A stretch of 53,954 nucleotides of DNA from NCBI RefSeq assembly GCF_018131015.1, contig NZ_JAFCJJ010000037.1, positions 1-53,954 on the forward strand, written 5' to 3'. This DNA is from Bradyrhizobium diazoefficiens. GTDB lineage: Bacteria; Pseudomonadota; Alphaproteobacteria; Rhizobiales; Xanthobacteraceae. This document shows positions 44,971 through 52,554 of this stretch, one piece after another. The translations under genes and the position numbers were made by a program. Position 1 is the stretch's first letter. Every line of letters starts with the position of its first letter. The notes under the pieces were generated by a model. The model searched no databases. It saw nothing but the letters and a program-made list of their open reading frames with translations, and was not told the DNA's origin.

Positions 44971-45294
44971 TTAATCAGCCTTGCGCGACGCCTTCTCTTC
45001 CAACCCCGACATCGAGGTCCGCTTGTCCAGCGCAGCCTCGACCTCTTCCAGCCTGATGCCGCGCGCCTTGAGCAGCACCAGGAAGTGGTAGAGCAGGTCG
45101 GCACTCTCGGCGATCAGATGGGCGCGATCGTTTTCGACGGCCGCGATGACGGTTTCGACCGCCTCCTCGCCGAACTTCTTGGCGCAATGCTCCGCGCCCT
45201 TGTCGAGGAGCTTGCGGGTGTAGGAGGCCTCGCCACCGGCTGCCGCGCGGGCATCGATGGTCTCGGCAAGATCGTGGATCGTGAAACGCGGCAT
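44971..45294 (-). CDS. hisE: Phosphoribosyl-ATP pyrophosphatase
   Basis: HisE removes pyrophosphate from phosphoribosyl-ATP, the second step of histidine synthesis. The 107-residue protein starts MPRFTIHDLAETI and has YTRKLLDKGAEHCAKKFGEE and AVETVIAAVENDRAHLIAES, then ADLLYHFLVLLKARGI, the helical MazG-like core. Start 45294 is chosen over a longer frame that crosses the hisF-hisE gap. hisI is not in the window, so the two functions are separate genes here. Confidence 0.95.
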   Translation of the reverse strand: MPRFTIHDLAETIDARAAAGGEASYTRKLLDKGAEHCAKKFGEEAVETVIAAVENDRAHLIAESADLLYHFLVLLKARGIRLEEVEAALDKRTSMSGLEEKASRKAD

Positions 45295-45357
45295 AAGAAC
45301 ACTCGAAACGCGCCCGGCTGAACCTGACCGATGTAGCACTTTTATGAACGTGAGTCG

Positions 45358-46134
45358 TCAGGCATCCAGGCGCATTGGTAGCCCGCGCCGGGACATGTGC
45401 TCCTTGGCCTCGCGGATGGTGAATTCCCCGAAGTGGAAGATCGAGGCGGCCAGCACGGCGGTAGCATGCCCGTCGCGGATACCGTCGACGAGATGATCGA
45501 GATTGCCGACGCCGCCCGAGGCGATCACGGGAACCGGAACGGAGTCGGCGATCGCCCGGGTCAGCGGGATGTCAAAGCCCTGCCGCGTGCCGTCGCGGTC
45601 CATCGAGGTGAGCAGGATTTCGCCGGCGCCCAGCGAGACCACCTCCTGGGCATATTCGATGGCGTCGATCCCGGTCGAGTTGCGGCCGCCATGGGTGAAG
45701 ATTTCCCAGCGGTCGGAGCCGCCGGGACGCTTGACCCGCTTGGCGTCGATCGCAACCACCACGCACTGCTCGCCGAATTTCTCGGCGGCTTCCTTGACGA
45801 ATTCGCGGCGCGACACCGCGGCGCTGTTGATCGAGACCTTGTCGGCGCCGGCGCGCAACAATGTCCTGATGTCGTCAACCTTGCGCACGCCGCCACCGAC
45901 GGTGACCGGCATGAAGCAGGCTTCCGCCGTGCGGCGGACCACGTCCAGCATGATGCCGCGGTTCTCATGGGTCGCGGTGATGTCGAGGAAAGTCAGCTCG
46001 TCGGCGCCGGCAGCATCATAGGCGATCGCCGCCTCGACGGGATCGCCGGCATCGCGCAGATCGACGAAGTTGACGCCCTTGACGACGCGGCCGTCCTTGA
46101 CGTCGAGGCAGGGGATCACGCGCACCTTGAACAT
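45358..46134 (-). CDS. hisF: Imidazole glycerol phosphate synthase, cyclase subunit
   Basis: HisF joins ammonia from HisH to PRFAR, giving IGP and AICAR. The 258-residue TIM barrel starts FKVRVIPCLDVKDGRVVKGV, where the Asp of CLDVKDG is catalytic, and has ADELTFLDITATHENRG, CFMPVTVGGGVRKVDDIRTL, LLTSMDRDGTRQGFDIPLTR with the second Asp, and VIASGGVGNLDHLVDGIRDG. It lies ten bases downstream of hisA. Confidence 0.97.
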   Translation of the reverse strand: MFKVRVIPCLDVKDGRVVKGVNFVDLRDAGDPVEAAIAYDAAGADELTFLDITATHENRGIMLDVVRRTAEACFMPVTVGGGVRKVDDIRTLLRAGADKVSINSAAVSRREFVKEAAEKFGEQCVVVAIDAKRVKRPGGSDRWEIFTHGGRNSTGIDAIEYAQEVVSLGAGEILLTSMDRDGTRQGFDIPLTRAIADSVPVPVIASGGVGNLDHLVDGIRDGHATAVLAASIFHFGEFTIREAKEHMSRRGLPMRLDA

Positions 46135-46144
46135 CTGAAATCTC

Positions 46145-46882
46145 CTAGGCGGCGCGCGCGTTGCGGATCAGGGTGAGGGCAGCCGCCGGATCGAGCCGGC
46201 CGTCATAGAGCGCCCGGCCCGCGATCGCGCCGGCCAGCTTTTTCGCGCGCGGCGTCAGCATGGCCTTGACGTCCTCGATCGAGGCAAGGCCGCCGGAGGC
46301 GATCACCGGGATCGAGATGCTGTCGGCCAGCGCAATCGTGGCGTCGAGGTTCAGGCCCTTGAGCAGGCCGTCGCGCGCGATGTCGGTGAAGATGATGGCG
46401 GCAACGCCGGCATCCTCGAACCGCTGTGCGATTTCCAGCACCGTCACTTGCGAGGTTTCGGCCCAGCCCTCCACCGCGACCTTGCCGTCACGGGCATCGA
46501 GCCCGACCGCGACGCGGCCGGGGAATTTTTTCGCAGCAGTCTTCACCAGCTCGGGATCGCGCACCGCGGCGGTGCCGATGATGACGCGGGTGATGCCCTT
46601 GTCGAGCCAGGCTTCGACGGTTGCGAGATCGCGGATGCCGCCGCCGAGCTGCACCGGGATTTTGATCGCCTTCAGCATCGCCTCGACGGCGTGCGCGTTC
46701 ACCGGCTTGCCGGCAAAGGCGCCGTCGAGATCGACGACGTGGAGATATTCAAACCCCTGCGCAACGAAGCTCGCGGCCTGCGCTGCGGGATCGAGGTTGA
46801 ACACGGTCGCGCGCGCCATGTCGCCCTGCTCGAGGCGCACGCACTGGCCGTTCTTGAGGTCGACAGCGGGAAAGAGAATCAT
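46145..46882 (-). CDS. hisA: ProFAR isomerase HisA
   Basis: HisA isomerises ProFAR to PRFAR. The 245-residue TIM barrel begins MILFPAVDLKNGQCVRLEQG with the catalytic Asp, and includes VVDLDGAFAGKPVN, VQLGGGIRDLATVEAWLDKG, VAVGLDARDGKVAVEGWAET and IFTDIARDGLLKGLNLDATI. Start 46882 is chosen because an upstream start at 46912 lies near a palindromic repeat and adds an unusual MRVPKKPGSI leader. Confidence 0.96.
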   Translation of the reverse strand: MILFPAVDLKNGQCVRLEQGDMARATVFNLDPAAQAASFVAQGFEYLHVVDLDGAFAGKPVNAHAVEAMLKAIKIPVQLGGGIRDLATVEAWLDKGITRVIIGTAAVRDPELVKTAAKKFPGRVAVGLDARDGKVAVEGWAETSQVTVLEIAQRFEDAGVAAIIFTDIARDGLLKGLNLDATIALADSISIPVIASGGLASIEDVKAMLTPRAKKLAGAIAGRALYDGRLDPAAALTLIRNARAA

Positions 46883-46917
46883 GATTGAGCCAGGTTTTTT
46901 CGGCACACGCAATGCGC

Positions 46918-47032
46918 TCCCTCCCCCCTTGTGGGGGAGGGTTGGGGAGGGGGGTAGCCACGAGCACCGCCGTCGGGGCTTACCCCCCTCCCGAACGCTA
47001 CGCGTTCGACCTCCCCCACAAGGGGGGAGGGA
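46918..47032. repeat. Palindromic repeat (CTCCCTCCCCCCTTGTGGGG type), within the his run
   Basis: Outer arms TCCCTCCCCCCTTGTGGGGG with AGGG on the left and CCTCCCCCACAAGGGGGGAG with GGA on the right are inverted copies; inner arms GGGGAGGGGGGTAGCC and GGCTTACCCCCCTCCC also pair. Related copies: 49692-49841 and 53728-53881. It sits between hisH and hisA and is a possible site of RNA processing or partial termination inside the operon. Confidence 0.85.
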
Positions 47033-47054
47033 ACAAGAGAGAGCGGGGCGAGCA

Positions 47055-47705
47055 TCACGGCTTCCATCGCAAAAAGTTCTGGATCAAGGCCAGGCCGAAG
47101 CGCTGGCTCTTCTCGGGGTGAAACTGCGTGCCGATCGCGGTGTCCTTGGCGACGATCGCGGTGACCGGCCCGCCGTAGTCGGCGCGCGCGAGCACGTCGG
47201 CCTCGTTGGCGGCGTTGAGGTGGTAGGAGTGCACGAAATAAGCGTGCTGGCCCTTGGGACCGAGCGGTAGCTTGTTGAGCACCGGGTGCTCCTGCAGCAC
47301 CTCCAGCGTGTTCCAGCCCATGTGCGGGATCTTCAGGCTCTCGTCACGCGGCGTGATCTTTTCGACGTCGCCGCCGATCCAGTTCAGGCCTTGCGTGATG
47401 ACGTGCTCCTTGCCGCGGGTGGCGAACAGCTGCATGCCGACGCAGATGCCGAACATCGGCCGCGCCTTGACCCGCACGGCTTCCGTGATCGCCTCGACCA
47501 TGCCGTTGACGGCATCAAGCCCACGCCGGCAATCGGCGAACGCGCCGACGCCCGGCAGCACCAGACGGTCGGCGCTGTAGGCTTGGTCCGGATCGCTGGT
47601 GACGAAAACCTTTTGCGGATTTTCCAGGCTGCGCGCGGCGCGCTCGAAGGCTTTCGCGGCGGAATGCAGATTGCCGGAACCGTAATCGATGATGGCGATG
47701 CTCAT
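47055..47705 (-). CDS. hisH: Imidazole glycerol phosphate synthase, glutamine amidotransferase subunit
   Basis: HisH (216 residues) releases ammonia from glutamine for HisF. It starts MSIAIIDYGSGNLHSAAKAF and shows RLVLPGVGAFADCRRGLDAV, the nucleophile in PMFGICVGMQLFATRG near residue 88, and FHPEKSQRFG with the catalytic His-Pro-Glu near residue 196. Its start overlaps the end of the DUF2628 gene by four bases (ATGA-type), showing translational coupling. Confidence 0.97.
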   Translation of the reverse strand: MSIAIIDYGSGNLHSAAKAFERAARSLENPQKVFVTSDPDQAYSADRLVLPGVGAFADCRRGLDAVNGMVEAITEAVRVKARPMFGICVGMQLFATRGKEHVITQGLNWIGGDVEKITPRDESLKIPHMGWNTLEVLQEHPVLNKLPLGPKGQHAYFVHSYHLNAANEADVLARADYGGPVTAIVAKDTAIGTQFHPEKSQRFGLALIQNFLRWKP

Positions 47706-48232
47706 CTTGACCCTCCCGGTTCAGGAAACAACCCGATGATGCCGCCCGCCGGTAGTGGCGGCGGGCTGGAAAACGGCTGACCCTGCTCCTTGCGGGTCGG
47801 CGGCGGACCGCCGCGATCGACGGCCCGTTGATCGTTGACGATGCCGCGCTGCGTCTTGCTCCAGCGCTCGAAGAAGCGGCGTTCCGCGGTGTCCCCATCG
47901 TCGGCAACGACGATATCGAGCTGGCGCCATTTGCCGCGCGACAGCGTCCAGCGGCGCAGGCTCGAGGCTTCGAAGCCCATCAGCAGCGCGACGATGAGAT
48001 CGGCGAAGAAGATCGAGGAGCGCCCGATACCGAGGCTCGACAGCCCGGCGTTGAACGCGGCCACGAAAATCAGATAGCCGATCAGCGCCAGCCACAGCCT
48101 GTTCCAGAGCAGCCAGAACGGACCAAAAATCATCGCCCAGAAGTGGAAGCCGTCGCGCACGAACACGAACTTGTCGGTCGCGCGCAGATCGGCTCCGCCA
48201 GGGGAGGGAGCATGAACTGTGTAGACAGGCAT
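47702..48232 (-). CDS. DUF2628 membrane protein inside the his cluster
   Basis: A 176-residue protein that starts MPVYTVHAPSPGGADLRATD and continues FVFVRDGFHFWAMIFGPFWL, the DUF2628 signature, with two to three membrane helices (GYLIFVAAFNAGLSSLG, FFADLIVALLMGFEASSL). A polar Pro-rich C-terminal tail follows. It overlaps hisH by four bases and lies downstream of hisB. A role in histidine synthesis is not known; conserved linkage in rhizobia is what I recall, so the link is inference. Confidence 0.85.
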   Translation of the reverse strand: MPVYTVHAPSPGGADLRATDKFVFVRDGFHFWAMIFGPFWLLWNRLWLALIGYLIFVAAFNAGLSSLGIGRSSIFFADLIVALLMGFEASSLRRWTLSRGKWRQLDIVVADDGDTAERRFFERWSKTQRGIVNDQRAVDRGGPPPTRKEQGQPFSSPPPLPAGGIIGLFPEPGGSR

Positions 48233-48300
48233 GGAGGATGCCCCGTTGCTCGAGAATTCAGGTTTGCGGCCGGCGGCGCATCGCCGCCGAGACGGAAAGG

Positions 48301-48894
48301 TCAGCCGCCGAGCGAGCCCTTGGTGGACGGGATCTCGCCCGCCGCCTTCGGATCGATCGCGACCGCGGTGCGCAGCGCCCGCGCCAGCCCCTTGAAGCAG
48401 GACTCGGCGATATGGTGGCTGTTATCGCCATATAGGGTCTCGACGTGGAGAGTCACGCCGGCGTTGATGGCGAAGGCCTGGAACCACTCGCGCACCAGCT
48501 CGGTGTCGAACTCGCCGATCTTGTCACGGGGGAAGTCGGCCTTGAACACCAGGAACGGGCGGCCCGAGATGTCGATGACCACGCGCGACAGCGTCTCGTC
48601 CATGGGCATGTGCACGCCGGCATAGCGGGTGATGCCCGCCATGTTGCCGAGCGCCTGCCTGACGGCCTGTCCGAGCGCGATGCCGGTGTCCTCGGTGGTA
48701 TGGTGGTGATCAATGTGCAAATCGCCCACCGCCTTGACCGTGAGGTCGATGCGGGAATGGCGGGCGAGGAGATCGAGCATATGGTCGAAAAAGCCGATGC
48801 CGGTCGCGATATTGGCCACGCCGGTGCCATCGAGGTTCACGGTGACCTCGATGTCGGTTTCCTTGGTCTTGCGCTTGATCGTCGCGGTGCGCAT
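48301..48894 (-). CDS. hisB: Imidazoleglycerol-phosphate dehydratase
   Basis: HisB dehydrates IGP to imidazole acetol phosphate. The 197-residue monofunctional protein has GIGFFDHMLDLLARHSRIDL near residue 34, GDLHIDHHHTTEDTGIALGQ near residue 57 with the His-rich Mn site, RYAGVHMPMDETLSRVVIDI and HHIAESCFKGLARALRTAVA. It is the first gene of the his run, divergent from hslV. I see no His-rich leader peptide upstream. Confidence 0.97.
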   Translation of the reverse strand: MRTATIKRKTKETDIEVTVNLDGTGVANIATGIGFFDHMLDLLARHSRIDLTVKAVGDLHIDHHHTTEDTGIALGQAVRQALGNMAGITRYAGVHMPMDETLSRVVIDISGRPFLVFKADFPRDKIGEFDTELVREWFQAFAINAGVTLHVETLYGDNSHHIAESCFKGLARALRTAVAIDPKAAGEIPSTKGSLGG

Positions 48895-49088
48895 TGAAAA
48901 CTGGTTTCCATCCTGGCTGGAGCGCCGAAAACGGCGGTCTTTTAACAGCGAAATGACGCCTTCGCTACTGCGGGAACGCGCCAGCAGGGCACCACTTCCG
49001 GCTATGGTGAGCGAAATCTAGGACCGGAACGGCCCGTTGTGCCCTCGCCCCCGACCGCCTAAATCAGGCCGGAGAAAGAGGTCCATTC

Positions 49089-49649
49089 ATGCAGGATTCC
49101 CAGAACAGCTCGCCGGGCTGGCACGGCACCACGATCTTGACTGTCCGCAAGGGCGGCAGGGTGGTGGTCGGCGGCGACGGCCAGGTCTCGATCGGCCAGA
49201 CCGTGATCAAGTCCAACGCCAAGAAGGTCCGGAAACTCGGCAAGGGCGACGTCATCGGCGGCTTTGCCGGCGCAACCGCCGACGCCTTCACGCTCTTTGA
49301 ACGGCTCGAATCCAAACTCGAGCAGTATCCGGGGCAACTGACCCGGGCCGCGGTCGAGCTCGCCAAGGACTGGCGAACCGACCGCTATCTGCGGCGGCTG
49401 GAGGCCATGATGATCGTGGCCGACAAGGACGTCTCCCTGGTCCTGACCGGCACCGGCGACGTGCTCGAGCCCGAGTCCGGGGTGATGGCGATCGGCTCCG
49501 GCGGCAACTATGCCCTGGCCGCGGCCCGCGCCCTGCTCGACACCGACAAGGACGCCGAGACCATCGTCCGCCGCTCCCTCGACATCGCCGCCGACATCTG
49601 CGTCTACACCAACCGCAATCTGACCATCGAGAGCCTGACGACGGGGTAG
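49089..49649 (+). CDS. hslV: ATP-dependent protease subunit HslV
   Basis: HslV is the proteasome-like threonine peptidase of HslUV. In the 186-residue protein an N-terminal propeptide MQDSQNSSPGWHG precedes TTILTVRKGGRVVVGGDGQV; processing before the first Thr would expose the nucleophile. KSNAKKVRKLGKGDVIGGFA and GVMAIGSGGNYALAAARALL follow. The start at 49089 follows GGAGAAAGAGG. The gene is divergent from hisB. hslU lies 1.4 kb downstream, separated by a repeat and two other genes. Confidence 0.96.
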   Translation: MQDSQNSSPGWHGTTILTVRKGGRVVVGGDGQVSIGQTVIKSNAKKVRKLGKGDVIGGFAGATADAFTLFERLESKLEQYPGQLTRAAVELAKDWRTDRYLRRLEAMMIVADKDVSLVLTGTGDVLEPESGVMAIGSGGNYALAAARALLDTDKDAETIVRRSLDIAADICVYTNRNLTIESLTTG

Positions 49650-49691
49650 CCTAGGTTGAGAAGGACTCAACTGCCGCTCCGACGCCGGTAC

Positions 49692-49841
49692 GTTCCCTCC
49701 CCCCTTGTGGGGGAGGGTTAGGGAGGGGGGTAGCCCAGCAAGAGGTGCCGGTTGTTGATGATGCACCGAGTGCGGTTGCGCGACGGAGAGAAACCCCGTG
49801 TGGCACCCCCCTCCCTGCCCCTCCCCCACAAGGGGGGAGGG
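49692..49841. repeat. Palindromic repeat (CTCCCTCCCCCCTTGTGGGG type) after hslV
   Basis: GTTCCCTCCCCCCTTGTGGG with GGAGGGTTAGGGAGGGGGGT on the left, ACCCCCCTCCCTGCCCCTCC with CCCACAAGGGGGGAGGGAA on the right; about 65 unrelated bases in the middle. Same family as 46918-47032 and 53728-53881. The element separates hslV from the acetyltransferase gene. Confidence 0.85.
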
Positions 49842-49903
49842 AATGGAGAGAGCGCGGCTGCCGATCGAACTCAATTCGACTTCAGCCCGTCACGCTCTAG
49901 ATT

Positions 49904-50389
49904 ATGACGCTCCTCTACACCTTCCGCCCAATGACCACGGCCGATTTGCCGCTGATCCGGCGCTGGCTTGGGGAGGCCGAAGTGCGGGAATGGTGGGGCG
50001 ATCCGGACGAACAGTATTCGCTGGTAAGTGGCGACCTCGATGAGCCTGCGATGGACCAGTTCATCGTGTTGGCCGGGAACCGGCCCTTCGGCTATCTTCA
50101 GTGCTACCAGCTCACCGCCTGGAATACGGGTTTTGGGCCGCAACCGGAGGGCACGCGTGGCATCGACCAGTTCATCGGCGAAGGCGACATGATCGGGCGC
50201 GGCCACGGCTCGGCGTTCATCCGCCAGTTCGTTGACGAGCAGTTGCAAAACGGCCTGCCGCGGATCGTCACCGATCCCGACCCCAACAATTTGCGGGCCG
50301 TGCGCGCCTATGAAAGGGCGGGCTTTGTGCGCGACCGCATGGTCGAGACGCCGGACGGGCCGGCGCTGCTGATGGTGCGCGAGCCGTGA
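49904..50389 (+). CDS. GNAT acetyltransferase (AAC(6')-like)
   Basis: A 161-residue acetyl-CoA-dependent N-acetyltransferase. FRPMTTADLPLIRRWLGEAE and VREWWGDPDEQYSLVSGDLD open the fold; GIDQFIGEGDMIGRGHGSAF contains the acetyl-CoA loop (GRGHGS near residue 99), and VTDPDPNNLRAVRAYERAGF is the C-terminal motif. The layout matches the Acetyltransf_8 group that includes AAC(6') aminoglycoside enzymes and lysine/siderophore acylases; the substrate cannot be told. Its stop overlaps the GTG of the next gene by four bases. Confidence 0.88.
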   Translation: MTLLYTFRPMTTADLPLIRRWLGEAEVREWWGDPDEQYSLVSGDLDEPAMDQFIVLAGNRPFGYLQCYQLTAWNTGFGPQPEGTRGIDQFIGEGDMIGRGHGSAFIRQFVDEQLQNGLPRIVTDPDPNNLRAVRAYERAGFVRDRMVETPDGPALLMVREP

Positions 50390-51018
50390 CGGTGACCCAA
50401 ACCCGCGAGAGCAAGGCCGCGTTTCCGCCGCTCGCCTTCCTCGGCATCGCCTTGGCTCTGCTGGCGCTGCAGGCCTCGATCCTGTTCGCGATGGGGCGGG
50501 TGCCGATCTGCACCTGCGGCTACGTCAAGCTCTGGCATGGCGTGGTGAACAGCTCGGAGAATTCGCAGCACATCGCCGACTGGTACACCTTCTCGCACAT
50601 CCTGCACGGCTTCCTGTTCTATGGCCTGACCTGGCTCTTGTTCGTGCGCCTGCCGTTTCTGCCGCTGCCTCTTCCAAGCTTGTCCTGGCCGGCGCGGCTG
50701 ATCATCGCCATGCTGATCGAGGGCGCCTGGGAGATCGTCGAGAATTCGCCCTTCATCATCGAGCGTTACCGCGCCGGCACGATCTCGCTGGATTATTACG
50801 GCGACAGCATCGTCAATTCGGTCTCCGACACGCTGTCCATGGTGCTGGGGTTCCTCGCCGCACGCGTGCTGCCGGTCTCCGTGACCGTCCTGCTCGGGCT
50901 CGCCTTCGAAATCATGCTGGCCCTGCATATTCGCGACAATCTGACGCTCAATATCCTGATGCTGATTCATCCGATCGACGCCGTGAAGGCGTGGCAGTCC
51001 GGTCCGCCGATCATCTGA
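50386..51018 (+). CDS. DUF2585 (UPF0314) membrane protein
   Basis: A 210-residue inner-membrane protein with about four to five hydrophobic helices (FLGIALALLALQASILFAMG, LIIAMLIEGAWEIVENSPFI, LSMVLGFLAARVLPVSVTVL, VLLGLAFEIMLALHIRDNLT). The segments VPICTCGYVKLWHGVVNSSE, NSQHIADWYTFSHILHG and NSPFIIERYR are typical of DUF2585. Start is GTG 50386, overlapping the preceding stop as GTGA. Function unknown; the gene lies between hslV and hslU. Confidence 0.9.
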   Translation: MTVTQTRESKAAFPPLAFLGIALALLALQASILFAMGRVPICTCGYVKLWHGVVNSSENSQHIADWYTFSHILHGFLFYGLTWLLFVRLPFLPLPLPSLSWPARLIIAMLIEGAWEIVENSPFIIERYRAGTISLDYYGDSIVNSVSDTLSMVLGFLAARVLPVSVTVLLGLAFEIMLALHIRDNLTLNILMLIHPIDAVKAWQSGPPII

Positions 51019-51070
51019 CGGCCAAAAAAGCGGCTTGTCCCGGCCCGCTTCTGACCCTAGCTAAGGTGCC

Positions 51071-52375
51071 ATGACAGACTTCTCTCCCCGCGAAATCGTT
51101 TCCGAACTCGACCGTTTCATCGTCGGCCAGTCCGACGCCAAGCGCGCCGTCTCGATCGCGCTGCGCAACCGCTGGCGGCGGCAGCAGCTCGAAGGCTCAC
51201 TTCGCGAGGAGGTGCTGCCGAAGAACATTTTGATGATCGGCCCGACCGGCGTCGGCAAGACGGAAATCGCGCGGCGGCTGGCAAAGCTCGCCAACGCGCC
51301 GTTCCTGAAGGTGGAAGCGACAAAGTTCACCGAGGTCGGCTATGTCGGCCGCGACGTCGAGCAGATCGTGCGCGATCTCGTCGAGGTCGCGATCGCCCAG
51401 GTGCGCGAGAAGAAGCGCAAGGACGTGCAGGCCCGCGCCCAGCTCGCCGCCGAGGAGCGCGTGCTCGACGCGCTGGTCGGCGCCAATGCCAGCTCGGCGA
51501 CGCGGGAATCCTTCCGCAAGAAGCTGCGCGCGGGCGAGCTCAACGACAAGGAAATCGAGATCGAGACGCAAGGCGGCGGCGGCGGCATGCCGATGTTCGA
51601 GATCCCGGGCATGCCGGGCGCGCAGATGGGCGCAATCTCGATCGGCGACATCTTCGGCAAGTTAGGGGGCCGCAGCAAGACGCGGCGACTCACGGTCGAG
51701 GGCTCGCACGAGATCCTCGTCAACGAGGAATCCGACAAGCTGCTGGACACCGACCAGTTGACGCTGGAGGCGATCAGCGCGGTCGAGAACAACGGCATCG
51801 TGTTTCTGGACGAGATCGACAAGATCTGCGCCCGCGACGGCCGCGTCGGCGGCGACGTCTCGCGCGAGGGCGTGCAGCGCGACCTGCTGCCGCTGATCGA
51901 GGGCACCACGGTCTCGACCAAGCACGGCGCGGTGAAGACCGACCACATCCTGTTCATCGCCTCCGGCGCCTTCCACGTCGCAAAACCGTCCGACCTGCTG
52001 CCGGAATTGCAGGGGCGGCTGCCGATCCGCGTCGAGTTGCAGGCGCTGACCCGCGATGACATGCGCCGCATCCTGACCGAGCCCGAGGCCTCGCTGATCA
52101 AGCAATATGTCGCCCTCATGCAGACCGAGGGCGTGACGCTGGACGTCACCGACAGCGCCATCGACGCGCTCGCCGACGTCGCGGTCGCCGTCAACTCGAC
52201 GGTGGAGAACATCGGCGCGCGGCGGCTGCAGACCGTGATGGAGCGGGTGCTCGACGAAATCTCCTTCAGCGCGCCCGATCGCAGCGGCGAGACCGTCCGG
52301 ATCGACGCCGATTTCGTGCAGAAGCACGTCGGCGACCTCGCCAAGAACGCGGATTTGAGCCGGTTCATTTTGTAA
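51071..52375 (+). CDS. hslU: ATP-dependent protease ATPase subunit HslU
   Basis: HslU is the AAA+ unfoldase that feeds HslV. The 434-residue protein has PREIVSELDRFIVGQSDAKR, Walker A LMIGPTGVGKTEIARRL near residue 57, the inserted I domain (about 110-230), Walker B GIVFLDEIDKICARDGRVGG near residue 244, sensor ENIGARRLQTVMERVLDE near residue 378, and the C-terminal tail ending DLSRFIL that docks into HslV. Length is standard. Confidence 0.97.
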   Translation: MTDFSPREIVSELDRFIVGQSDAKRAVSIALRNRWRRQQLEGSLREEVLPKNILMIGPTGVGKTEIARRLAKLANAPFLKVEATKFTEVGYVGRDVEQIVRDLVEVAIAQVREKKRKDVQARAQLAAEERVLDALVGANASSATRESFRKKLRAGELNDKEIEIETQGGGGGMPMFEIPGMPGAQMGAISIGDIFGKLGGRSKTRRLTVEGSHEILVNEESDKLLDTDQLTLEAISAVENNGIVFLDEIDKICARDGRVGGDVSREGVQRDLLPLIEGTTVSTKHGAVKTDHILFIASGAFHVAKPSDLLPELQGRLPIRVELQALTRDDMRRILTEPEASLIKQYVALMQTEGVTLDVTDSAIDALADVAVAVNSTVENIGARRLQTVMERVLDEISFSAPDRSGETVRIDADFVQKHVGDLAKNADLSRFIL

Positions 52376-52403
52376 TTTCCGCTCAGTCAGCTATCTATCC
52401 GCC

Positions 52404-52525
52404 GTCGTCTCGGCGAAAGCCGGGACCCATAGCCACGACCGGTTATTGTTGGAAAAGATAGCGGCCCCAGCGTTGCCTCAAAACGAACATTCGTGGTTAT
52501 GGGTCCCGGCTTTCGCCGGGACGAC
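52404..52525. repeat. Palindromic intergenic repeat, GTCGTCTCGGC variant
   Basis: GTCGTCTCGGCGAAAGCCGG with GACCCATAGCCACGA on the left, and TCGTGGTTATGGGTCCCGGC with TTTCGCCGGGACGAC on the right. Same family as 17247-17369 and 32386-32505. The right arm ends 29 bases before the GTG start of the membrane-protein gene, so the hairpin is probably in its 5' region or in the hslU 3' region. Confidence 0.8.
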
Positions 52526-52554
52526 GGTGGAGTTTGGCGCGCTGCGGGTGCCAC

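Noticed and set aside
48895..49088. Histidine leader peptide/attenuator before hisB
   Set aside because: No run of His codons in any minus-strand frame and no terminator hairpin with a T-run.
51034..51062. RpoH-like promoter before hslU (CTTG-N18-CCTAGCT)
   Set aside because: The -10 would lie about nine bases before the ATG and coincide with the ribosome binding sequence, giving a leaderless mRNA; two mismatches in the -10 box.
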